From contig URZD01000098.1 in the NCBI GenBank assembly GCA_900552305.1, positions 1 through 8,081 on the forward strand: a stretch of 8,081 bases of DNA. Direction: 5' to 3'. This DNA is from an uncultured Eubacteriales bacterium. Lineage in GTDB: Bacteria > Bacillota > Clostridia > Monoglobales > Monoglobaceae. Of this stretch, positions 1-5,410 are shown in pieces; position 1 is the stretch's first letter; every line of letters begins with the position of its first letter. The notes under the pieces were generated by a model. That model made no database searches. It was not told the origin of the DNA and worked only from the letters and a program-made list of their open reading frames with translations. The position numbers were made by a program, and so were the translations under genes.

Positions 1-787
1 TAAGCGCAGCCGCCGCTGCGGATAAAAGCTGCGTATCGCTCTTATCGGCAAGCAGAAGGGTGTTGCCTGTGACCGAGGTGTTTATTGCGTAGCGGTCGGC
101 TTTGCCCTCGATTTCGGACTTCAGAGCGCCCGCGAGCTTAGCCTTTGACACCGCGCCGTCTGCAATCTTTGCAGTTGTGACCGCGCCGTCTGCGAGTTTG
201 CCAATCTCGCTTGATGCGATTTTCTCATCGGTATAGCTTTTTGCGCCGTCAAGCGCTGCCGCAGTCTTTGTGTCGGTGTACGACTTGGCGGAGGCTAAAG
301 CCGTACTTGACTTTGTATCTGTATATGACATAGCATTACTCTCCGCGGCGCCCGCTGCGCTGTCTGCGTAGGTTTTTGCTCCCTCCACCGCGCCGCCGAG
401 CTTTTTGTTAAGAAGCACCGAGTTTTCCTCGGCAAGTTCGGCAATATAGCGCTGCCACAGTGTCGGAGTGGGAGTTCCCGGCGCTTCGCCGTCGACCATG
501 CCCGACTCTTTTACTTCAACATATACCTTATCTGCGGTAATCAAATCTCCGCAAAACAGCGATACTCCGAATCCCGGAGCCTTTATTACCTCCCACGGAA
601 CGGTACATTTTCCGTTTTCGGGTCGTAGCTGATAGCCGTTGCCGCCGTAAGTGAAAACGGTGACTATATCGCCCGCCCATTCGTCCGAAAATTCAAACTC
701 TGCCGTGAGATAGTTGCGGCTGTCCGCAACGGGGACAAAGCTGTCCGTCCGCGTCAGCGTTTGGTTTTCTACCTTGAATTTAAGCAT
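1..787 (-). CDS. Phage tail/baseplate fibre-like protein, N-terminal part (runs off the left edge)
   Basis: The minus strand is open for 262 codons from an ATG at 785-787, preceded by an AAGGAGGA ribosome binding site (794-801) with a 6-nt spacer; the C-terminus lies outside the window. Residues 1-100 form a compact domain (starts MLKFKVENQTLTRTDSFVPV; later DSRNYLTAEFEF, VPWEVIKAPGFGVSLFCGDL) of the type seen at the N-terminus of tail-fibre/baseplate proteins in Clostridia prophages, probably the attachment domain. A proline/threonine linker (PGTPTPTLWQRY, about 103-113) follows. Residues 135-190 carry four loose repeats of the form AK-S/T-Y-A/T-D, and 198-218 repeat ADGAV..AK, both typical of trimeric tail fibres. 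There is no signal peptide or membrane segment. The family is assigned from memory of similar prophage proteins, so 'tail/baseplate fibre' is firmer than any finer name. No integrase, terminase or other phage gene is visible, so whether this is a full prophage cannot be judged. No clear minus-strand promoter was found. Confidence 0.75.
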   Translation of the reverse strand, partial: MLKFKVENQTLTRTDSFVPVADSRNYLTAEFEFSDEWAGDIVTVFTYGGNGYQLRPENGKCTVPWEVIKAPGFGVSLFCGDLITADKVYVEVKESGMVDGEAPGTPTPTLWQRYIAELAEENSVLLNKKLGGAVEGAKTYADSAAGAAESNAMSYTDTKSSTALASAKSYTDTKTAAALDGAKSYTDEKIASSEIGKLADGAVTTAKIADGAVSKAKLAGALKSEIEGKADRYAINTSVTGNTLLLADKSDTQLLSAAAAAL

Positions 788-800
788 AAAAAATCCTCCT

Positions 801-820
801 TTGTACTCATCACAGTACAA
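801..820 (-). promoter_or_regulatory. Hairpin abutting the ribosome binding site of the tail gene
   Basis: A perfect 6-bp inverted repeat (TTGTAC at 801-806, GTACAA at 815-820, 8-nt spacer) sits directly upstream of, and shares one base with, the AAGGAGGA site of the minus-strand tail gene. In the mRNA it would form a hairpin just 5' of the Shine-Dalgarno; as DNA it could be a small operator. The structure is seen directly; any regulatory role is inference. Confidence 0.3.
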
Positions 821-910
821 TTACATCTTATTATCCGTATTCGGACAAAGAGGACAGATGAATTTCGGCGGTTATGTCAAAAGGACGGCGCGGCTATCAC
901 GTACAACAAA

Positions 911-941
911 AAATCCGATTAAGAAAAACTTAATCGGATTT
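911..941 (-). terminator. Rho-independent terminator for leftward transcription
   Basis: A perfect 13-bp stem (911-923 with 929-941) encloses a 5-nt A loop on the plus strand (T loop on the minus strand). Read on the minus strand the stem runs into a tract of about six Ts (plus-strand A tract 908-913), the usual terminator layout; the plus-strand 3' side (TTTATATA) is weaker but may also work. It lies about 130 nt downstream of the stop of the minus-strand permease fragment and before the tail gene, so it most likely ends the transporter transcript and insulates the phage gene. Confidence 0.75.
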
Positions 942-1070
942 ATATACTTATTAAACTGCACCGCCGTGTGACGGTCGGTTATGATGTGCGCAGGGGGATA
1001 GTCGATTTCTGCCCGAAACAGTGCGGAATCGCCGGCGCACATAAGGCGCAATCCCTTACAAAAATTTGTT
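942..1070. other. Intergenic spacer with an inverted repeat
   Basis: No credible gene is seen between the permease stop and the terminator. An 8-bp inverted repeat (ATGTGCGC at 984-991, GCGCACAT at 1035-1042) flanks 43 nt. It might fold in the permease 3' untranslated RNA. No function can be assigned. Confidence 0.3.
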
Positions 1071-1447
1071 CTAACCCTTTATTCCGCTCATGGTGAAACC
1101 CTGCATGATGTTTTTCTGGAAGAACATAAACAGTATTGCGGGCGGAATAATCGCAACCGCTATTGCGATGAGTATAGTGTCTATTGTTATGGTCGGCTCC
1201 TGCTGCATAACAAAAATATCAACCATTATCGTATAGGTTTCTTTTTTGCGGAGGACCATATACGGCCAGAAAAAATCGCCCCATGCCGCGTTGAACGTGA
1301 GTATAACCGAGGTGAACATAACCGGCTTTGAAAGCGGCAGAACGATTTTTGTAAACAGGCTTGAGTCGGTGCAGCAGTCTGCCCGCCTCGAGGAGCGAGT
1401 CCGGAATGTCATCAAAGAATCCCTTGTAGACGATAACCATAAAGTTA
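1071..1447 (-). pseudogene. Carbohydrate ABC transporter permease (MalG/UgpE type), 3' fragment with a frame break
   Basis: This is the C-terminal third of an inner-membrane sugar permease of the binding-protein-dependent family, which would pair with a second permease, an ATPase and a lipoprotein. The reading frame ending at the TAG at 1071-1073 contains TKIVLPLSKPVMFTSVILTF, a hydrophobic helix TILIAIAVAIIPPAILFMFF and the family's usual tail QGFTMSGIKG. The residues before this, YKGFFDDIPDSLLEAGR, lie in another frame. Together they spell the cytoplasmic EAA loop that contacts the ATPase, but the join (about 1371-1380) is several bases short of the usual EAA..DG spacing, so a small deletion of about 5 bp has broken the frame. 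Upstream of NFMVIVYKGFF (about 1440-1447) homology stops and the plus-strand hydrolase begins, so roughly the first two thirds of the gene are missing. It cannot make a working permease as written. The family is clear; the substrate is not. Confidence 0.8.
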
Positions 1448-2727
1448 CCTCTCCGGAGGAGGGCTACTGGGGCTCGTCAGAGGGCTACCGCCCCGAAAAG
1501 TATAACCTTACCCGGTCAGTCGCGGACATGGTAAGGTATTGCCGCAATATTATAAACGGCTTCGGCTATAAGGACAGCGACTATGGCATGGCGATTTCGG
1601 AATACGGCTGGTCATCGGCAAACGCAAACCTCCTCGGCAAAAAGGACTGCACGGTAAAGCAAGCGGCGCTTGATTTGAGGAGCTATATGGTTTTAAAGTG
1701 CGCCGATTTTGATACGGTCAATTATAAATATGACTTTATGGATGACGGATTAAGAGAAAACGGCAAGGAATACAATTTCGGAATGATAAACTGGTCGGGA
1801 CACAGCACTCCGTATTCCGCAAAGGAGGGGTATGTCGCAGCCTGCGCGTTCAATAATATGACAAATGACGCCGTGGCTCTTGACGAGGTGTATTCAAAGG
1901 ATTACAGCAAAATAATGAAATTTACATATCCGACCGGGAGCGTGTATGCGCTCTGGACGGCAAACAGCTCGGCAAGCGATTCGGTTGAGTTTGATTTGGG
2001 AGCTTCGCCCGTGTTTTACGATATGTACGGAAATATACTCGACAGGGAGTCGGTTATCGGCGCGGACGGAAAATACCTGCTGACCGACATTCCGTTCTTT
2101 GCCGCGGTCGGAAAGGAAATAACCTATGCCGCGCATAACGGAGAGGACGATGAAAATATAAAAATAAGCGGCAGCATTTCCTCGGGCAGGGAGAATGTGC
2201 GCGTTTCGCTGACAGTTCTGCCGTCCGATGCTGCCTTTGACTCGACCATGTACGGAAATATTGCGTATATGAATCAGACGGCAACACGTAATAACGGAGA
2301 ATTTGATTTTGTTTTAAACGGTCTTGACAGAAACAGCACATACACAGCATATGTTGTTGCGGAGGACGCCGATATACCGCTGAGCTTTGACTTCCGCGGC
2401 GACAGCTACCCTGCGGAGATTACGCTGTATGACGGTAGTAAGGAAGTAAACAAATACAATATTGACAGTGCGGACCTGACAAATGCGAGGGTTGAGGCTG
2501 ACTTCCGAGACGGTTTTGCGGATATGCAGTATTGTATTATCTATGCGCTTTACAAGGACGGAAGGCTTGTCGATATTAAAAAGTCCGAGGGGGTAAGGGA
2601 CAAAAGCACAGTCAACTTTGATGTATCGGCAGAGGAAAATCCCGATTACGACACGGTAAAGCTGATGCTTTGGAACAGCTCAAAGACGCTTACACCGATA
2701 TGCAAAGCAAAGGTAATGAAAAGATAA
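1441..2727 (+). CDS. Clan-A-like glycoside hydrolase, C-terminal fragment with appended beta-modules
   Basis: The frame is open to the TAA at 2725-2727. It could formally be extended left to an ATG at 1246, but those 65 codons are the antisense of the ABC permease and are not part of this protein. The genuine part (about 428 residues) starts near KVTSPEEGYWGSSEGY and contains MAISEYGWSS, which resembles the beta-strand-7 nucleophile motif of clan-A TIM-barrel hydrolases; the candidate nucleophile Glu is codon 1600-1602. A beta-sandwich typical of these enzymes follows (YALWTANSS ... FYDMYGNIL ... PFFAAVGKEI). Two further beta-rich modules come next: one FN3/Ig-like (about 2155-2400) and a C-terminal one (about 2400-2720, IIYALYKDGRLVDIKKSEG ... 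VKLMLWNSSKTLTPICKAK) of a kind common on secreted Clostridia hydrolases. The signal peptide, the start, and the barrel half with the acid/base Glu are absent. Exact GH family and substrate are unknown. Probably inactive as it stands. Confidence 0.65.
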   Translation, partial: KVTSPEEGYWGSSEGYRPEKYNLTRSVADMVRYCRNIINGFGYKDSDYGMAISEYGWSSANANLLGKKDCTVKQAALDLRSYMVLKCADFDTVNYKYDFMDDGLRENGKEYNFGMINWSGHSTPYSAKEGYVAACAFNNMTNDAVALDEVYSKDYSKIMKFTYPTGSVYALWTANSSASDSVEFDLGASPVFYDMYGNILDRESVIGADGKYLLTDIPFFAAVGKEITYAAHNGEDDENIKISGSISSGRENVRVSLTVLPSDAAFDSTMYGNIAYMNQTATRNNGEFDFVLNGLDRNSTYTAYVVAEDADIPLSFDFRGDSYPAEITLYDGSKEVNKYNIDSADLTNARVEADFRDGFADMQYCIIYALYKDGRLVDIKKSEGVRDKSTVNFDVSAEENPDYDTVKLMLWNSSKTLTPICKAKVMKR

Positions 2728-2761
2728 AGAAAAGATAAAGAAAAGATAAAGAAAAGATAAA
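2718..2761 (+). repeat. Tandem repeat, four perfect 11-bp units
   Basis: GAAAAGATAAA is repeated four times without a mismatch, beginning in the last codons of the hydrolase gene; the stop TAA (2725-2727) lies in the first unit. The period is not a multiple of three. It probably arose by replication slippage. It is immediately followed by a 10-bp near-duplicate (TATAATAAGA, TATAATAAGG; 2771-2790), so nearly the whole 78-nt spacer is repeats. Confidence 0.9.
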
Positions 2762-2770
2762 ACTACTATA

Positions 2771-2796
2771 TATAATAAGATATAATAAGGAAAGGA
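2771..2796 (+). promoter_or_regulatory. Duplicated TATAAT boxes and ribosome binding site before the sialidase-like gene
   Basis: TATAAT occurs at 2771-2776 and 2781-2786, but no good -35 box lies 16-18 nt upstream (that position is the A-rich 11-bp repeat), so promoter activity is uncertain. AAGGAAAGGA (2787-2796) with a 9-nt spacer to the ATG at 2806 is a fair Shine-Dalgarno and supports that start. Confidence 0.35.
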
Positions 2797-2805
2797 TATA
2801 ACGAT

Positions 2806-4077
2806 ATGACTTCGATTGAAGAAAACCCAACGGTAAACAACGCAAGCACAGCAAAAGGCATTGAGATTGTCCGTATTGCGCCGCGCAACCAGGGTGTGGA
2901 TATTGAGTTCCGATGCAGCGGAAAATACAATCCGTATATAAGACTTACGGTGTGCGAGCTGAAAAGCGGAAAGAAAATCTGCGAAAGCGACGTTTTCAGC
3001 ACCAGCAGGATTTTCAGCATAGGCGGTCTTTTGAACGAGGTTGATTATACCGCGGAGGTAACGGCGTTTGACTATGACGGCAAGGAGCTTGAACGCAGCA
3101 ATAAGCGTCTGTTCAGAACGGGATATTTTCCGGGTCATGTAATAAACTATATTCACCCGGACGATTTGACATACGCGTATTCGGGTCGGTTTATAGGCAC
3201 TCCGAATATTATAAGACTGGAAAACGGAACTTACATTGCAAGCCACGATGTCTTTGATACAACCGGACACGGGTCGCTGTGCCTGTTTTTCGTGTCAAAG
3301 GATTACGGAAAGACGTGGAACTATATTTCGAGAATTGAAAAATGCACATGGGGGAATCTGTTTGTCCGCGGCGGAAGGGTCTATATGTACGGTATTTCGG
3401 ACTGCAATGACGGAGATTTGGTTATTTACTGCTCCGATGACGACTGCGTTTCGTGGAGCAAGCCGACAACGCTGTTCAGGCATAAGAAGGAATTTGCGGT
3501 AAGAAGCTCGCCTACGCCGTTTGCGGAATATAACGGTCGGCTTTGGTTTTATTTCAACAATTATACATACGACGACAAGGCGGGTTTTCAGACCGCGGTC
3601 GCGAGCATTGCGGCGGACGCCGATTTTATGGACGCAAAGAACTGGACGTTCACTCCGTTCATAAAATTTGACGCGGCATGGGAAGGCACAGCCGGAGAGG
3701 CATGGGGGCCGTACATGGTTGAGGAAGGCAATATGCTGATAAACCGCGATAACGAGCTTGTGATGATGCTGCGGTACAACTCGCACCGCTACGACATACC
3801 GGAGTCGAATCCCGCGCAGATAAAAAGCATTATTCTGAAGGTGGATACGGAAAATCCGTCGGCTCCGCTGACGTTTAAGAAAATAATTCCGTTTAACGGG
3901 ACGTTTTCAAAGTTTTACATTCGTTACGACGAGAAAACGGATTTGTATTATGCCATGCTGAACAGAATGACGACAAACAAGATATGGCAGAGGAATGTGC
4001 TGTCGCTGTACAGCTCATATGACCTTGAAAACTGGAAGGTTGAGCGCGACCTGATAAACCTTGAGGACGCGGAGTGA
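2806..4077 (+). CDS. BNR/sialidase-fold protein, interrupted by an in-frame TGA
   Basis: The start is an ATG with a fair AAGGAAAGG site. Residues 17-105 look like an FN3/Ig-like domain. From about residue 106 (TGYFPGHVINYIHPDDLTYA, YSGRFIGTPNIIRLENGTYI) the protein follows the six-bladed sialidase/neuraminidase beta-propeller pattern. It has one good Asp-box, SKDYGKTW (164-171), and a degenerate one, CSDDDCVSW (209-217). Later blades include SSPTPFAEYNGRLWFYF, DAKNWTFTP and RNVLSLYSSYDLENW. There is no signal peptide, so it is probably cytoplasmic, like several BNR-type proteins encoded with sugar-catabolic genes; the substrate is unknown and need not be sialic acid. The TGA at 4075-4077 ends the frame at 423 residues. 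The same frame then continues for about 30 codons with sequence that fits the last blade (CESNWDSAVQYPTWLIEGED), so the TGA is internal to the domain rather than a natural end. Real homology then stops near 4160 at a join with an aldolase gene. Either a pseudogene or a sequencing/assembly error. Confidence 0.65.
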   Translation: MTSIEENPTVNNASTAKGIEIVRIAPRNQGVDIEFRCSGKYNPYIRLTVCELKSGKKICESDVFSTSRIFSIGGLLNEVDYTAEVTAFDYDGKELERSNKRLFRTGYFPGHVINYIHPDDLTYAYSGRFIGTPNIIRLENGTYIASHDVFDTTGHGSLCLFFVSKDYGKTWNYISRIEKCTWGNLFVRGGRVYMYGISDCNDGDLVIYCSDDDCVSWSKPTTLFRHKKEFAVRSSPTPFAEYNGRLWFYFNNYTYDDKAGFQTAVASIAADADFMDAKNWTFTPFIKFDAAWEGTAGEAWGPYMVEEGNMLINRDNELVMMLRYNSHRYDIPESNPAQIKSIILKVDTENPSAPLTFKKIIPFNGTFSKFYIRYDEKTDLYYAMLNRMTTNKIWQRNVLSLYSSYDLENWKVERDLINLEDAE

Positions 4078-4163
4078 TGCGAGTCGAACTGGGACAGCGC
4101 CGTTCAGTATCCGACGTGGCTGATTGAGGGCGAGGATATAATTGCGGCGGCGCGCGCGGTTGC
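4078..4163 (+). pseudogene. In-frame continuation of the sialidase-like gene beyond the TGA
   Basis: Reading on in frame from the TGA gives CESNWDSAVQYPTWLIEGED then IIAAARAV. In this protein family the last blade typically reads like (F)QYP.WLI.GDDI....RTA, so these roughly 29 codons are the natural sequel of the upstream gene. The usual ending of the family (a His/Asp-rich segment and a final strand) is missing, because the sequence changes to an aldolase in another frame. Confidence 0.6.
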
Positions 4164-4589
4164 GGACCCAAGGGCGCGGTCAGCTACGGACTGGAGAGCG
4201 AGAAGGAGTATTACGGCAGCGGACACCTTAAAATGTGCCGCTTTGTGCAGATAGAGCAAAAGAGCGCGGCAGAGGATGCGGAGAACATTGCAAAGCTCCC
4301 TTATCTTGACGGGTGCGTACTCGGAATGCACGATTTGTCCGGCTCGATAGGAAGGCTTGGCGATATTTTCTGCGAGGAAAACCTGCGGCTTGCTAACAAG
4401 GCGATAAACGCCTTTAAGGCACAGAACAAAACGGTTGCGGTGTCAACCTTTGCAACGGACGCGGAAACTTTGAGCAGGTATAAGGCTATGGGAATAAACA
4501 TGATTTCGACCGGAGCGGATTACGAATATATCATCAAAGGCGCACAGTCTACGCTGAAAACCGTGAAGGATAAAGTAAAGTTTTTGTAA
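4164..4589 (+). pseudogene. HpcH/HpaI-type aldolase, C-terminal fragment
   Basis: In the frame ending at the TAA 4587-4589, sequence from about 4164 reads GPKGAVSYGLESEKEYYGSG, then CRFVQIEQKSAAEDAENIAK, YLDGCVLGMHDLSGSIGRLG and AMGINMISTGADYEYI. These are hallmarks of the HpcH/HpaI aldolase (citrate lyase beta-like) TIM barrel, a family of class II, divalent-metal-dependent retro-aldolases acting on 2-keto-3-deoxy sugar acids and similar compounds. The metal-ligand Glu (in VQIEQ) and Asp (in GMHDLSG) are present. The N-terminal 40-45% of the usual roughly 250-residue protein, which carries the catalytic His and Arg of this family, is absent. The first ATG in frame (4233) has no ribosome binding site and is not a natural start. 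This is therefore a gene remnant joined to the sialidase-like gene. A role in deoxy-sugar-acid catabolism would fit the neighbouring hydrolase and sugar permease remnants, but that is inference. Confidence 0.75.
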
Positions 4590-5070
4590 AGCGAAAAAGA
4601 GGGGATGTAAAAAAACTCCGGAGCGCAAGAAAAGGAAAAACACATTATATAAAAAACAAGTATTGCAGTTCATTTTGGATAAGGTAGAAAAATCAAAGAA
4701 TATGATTTTTCATAAAATTATTCCTTTTCTTGCTATCAGCAAACTTCGCCGCTCGGGCGGCGAAACAAGTCTAACTGCGCTCAACTGATTTAGCAGAATC
4801 AGCATCGCTTATACAAATTGTTTTGCCTTTTTTATCAAAAGACACGGCTTTTGATGAAGGAGGAGCAATCGCGTAAAGACGAGTGATTTTTGTCTATGAT
4901 GAAAATCTGAGGATACAACGCAAATTGCGACGAACGCCGTCGGGTAGCCCAAAACTAAAGTTTTGGCTCAGTTTGTTGATTCCGAAGATTTTTTCCTATC
5001 CCCTTTTGAGTTTTAAAACCCATGTGTAATTTGCACAAAAATTCTTTTAAAAATTTTTATTTTTTTTCGT
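4590..5070. other. Gene-free region with four hairpins; probable decayed interspersed repeat
   Basis: No frame on either strand is convincing over these 480 bases. Perfect stem-loops occur at 4687-4711 (9-bp stem, 7-nt loop; AT-rich, possibly a weak terminator for the upstream gene), 4745-4764 (8-bp GC-rich stem TTCGCCGC, TCGG loop), 4834-4855 (8-bp stem ATCAAAAG, 6-nt loop) and 4949-4966 (7-bp stem CCAAAAC, TAAA loop). None has the stem plus T-tract of a strong terminator. The stretch from about 4740 to 5010 has codon-like texture broken by stops in every frame, which suggests a degraded, formerly repeated element. That identity is an impression, not shown by the window, because only one copy is present. 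Confidence 0.35.
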
Positions 5071-5078
5071 CAAAACAC

Positions 5079-5107
5079 TTGCATTTTTCCCAATTATAGT
5101 ATATAAT
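5079..5107 (+). promoter_or_regulatory. Sigma-A-type promoter of the S10 operon
   Basis: TTGCAT (5079-5084) and TATAAT (5102-5107) are separated by exactly 17 nt. The stretch just upstream (about 5036-5068) is almost pure A/T with an eight-T run, which would suit an UP element. Transcription should begin near 5114, leaving a leader of about 300 nt before rpsJ. It is the best promoter in the window and is placed where the ribosomal operon needs one, since no tuf/fusA-type genes precede rpsJ here. Confidence 0.8.
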
Positions 5108-5156
5108 ATTTAGGCGTGACAAAGACATACGATGATTCCGGAGGTAGCAAACCCTA

Positions 5157-5351
5157 TTGTTGCAAGGGATTTTGGAAATTTCGGAGGAGATTGTCCGGTT
5201 TTTAAAAGCGGGCGGAAAGGTCACACTTTCTACTTTAATACAGAGGATGTTTTCAGGTGCGGTATGCTGTCGCGCCCGAATACTTTGGTCTGTTGCCCCG
5301 AAACCGCGCTCTTTTTCGGGAGAGTTCGCAAGTTCGGGTTTTATTATTTAG
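5157..5351 (+). CDS. Possible small winged-helix protein, FtsK gamma-like, in the rpsJ leader
   Basis: A 64-codon frame with a TTG start and a TAG stop (5349-5351) lies wholly inside the rpsJ leader. GGAGGT (5140-5145) lies 11 nt before the TTG, a somewhat long spacer. The product reads ISEEIVRFLKAGGKVTLST, LIQRMF, then RARIL and ends SGEFASSGFII. The order helix, GK(V/A)-S/T-(I/L)-S, LxQRxF, RAxRI is reminiscent of the DNA-binding gamma domain of the translocase FtsK (E. coli pattern KASISGVQRQFRIGYNRAARI), and the length suits that roughly 60-residue fold. There is an extra residue before QR, and the GYNRAAR stretch is degenerate (GAVCCRAR). It could be a diverged free-standing gamma domain, a decayed remnant, or chance coding texture in a regulatory leader. 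Existence as an expressed gene is uncertain. Confidence 0.3.
   Translation: MLQGILEISEEIVRFLKAGGKVTLSTLIQRMFSGAVCCRARILWSVAPKPRSFSGEFASSGFII
5209..5349 (+). promoter_or_regulatory. Possible alternating-hairpin leader upstream of rpsJ
   Basis: Complementary segments recur in the leader: CGGGCG (5209-5214), CGCCCGAA (5273-5280), CCCGAAA (5297-5303), TTTCGGG (5314-5320) and TTCGGG (5333-5338), the last followed by TTTTATTATTT. A 7-bp hairpin 5297-5303/5314-5320 can nest inside 5275-5280/5333-5338. Pairing of 5209-5214 with 5273-5278 would exclude the outer stem. This is the layout of an attenuator or autoregulatory leader; S10 operons are autoregulated by L4 in gamma-proteobacteria, but no matching L4 site is recognised here. 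The stems are short, so the call is tentative. Confidence 0.3.
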
Positions 5352-5396
5352 CTGTGAGAAACGCCCGGCACAGTGTATTGTCAAAAGCAAATTTTG

Positions 5397-5404
5397 AAGG
5401 AGGG
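5397..5404 (+). promoter_or_regulatory. Ribosome binding site fixing the rpsJ start
   Basis: AAGGAGGG lies 6 nt before the ATG at 5411. It shows that the in-frame upstream extension to an ATG at 5132 (93 extra codons) is not used. Confidence 0.9.
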
Positions 5405-5410
5405 TACAGC

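Noticed and set aside
852..880. Minus-strand promoter for the tail gene (TTGACA at 875-880)
   Set aside because: The -35 match is perfect, but the hexamer 17 nt downstream reads CTGTCC, not a -10 box.
714..971. Plus-strand open frame of 85 codons
   Set aside because: Its first part is antisense to the start of the tail gene and it runs through the terminator; no ribosome binding site and no recognisable protein features.
1246..1440. N-terminal 65 codons of the open frame leading into the hydrolase
   Set aside because: They are the exact antisense of the ABC permease fragment, which has strong family motifs on the minus strand.
3295..3786. Minus-strand 163-codon open frame inside the sialidase-like gene
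   Set aside because: It is a shadow of the plus-strand gene; the plus strand has clear Asp-box and propeller features and the shadow has none.
4075..4120. Selenocysteine insertion at the in-frame TGA
   Set aside because: Only a weak, bulged stem (GCG, GTC with GAC, CGC) lies directly after the TGA, its loop is too close for a good bacterial SECIS element, and a sialidase-fold protein has no known need for Sec.
4687..4711. Strong terminator after the aldolase fragment
   Set aside because: The 9-bp stem is almost all A/T and is followed by CATAAAATTA rather than a T tract, so it is noted only as a weak candidate.
4883..5029. GTG-initiated 48-codon frame in the gene-free region
   Set aside because: No ribosome binding site at suitable spacing, covers a hairpin, and the product shows no domain features; better explained as part of a degraded repeat.
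5132..5410. In-frame 93-residue extension of S10
   Set aside because: S10 homology begins at the ATG at 5411, which has a perfect ribosome binding site; the normal length is 102 residues.
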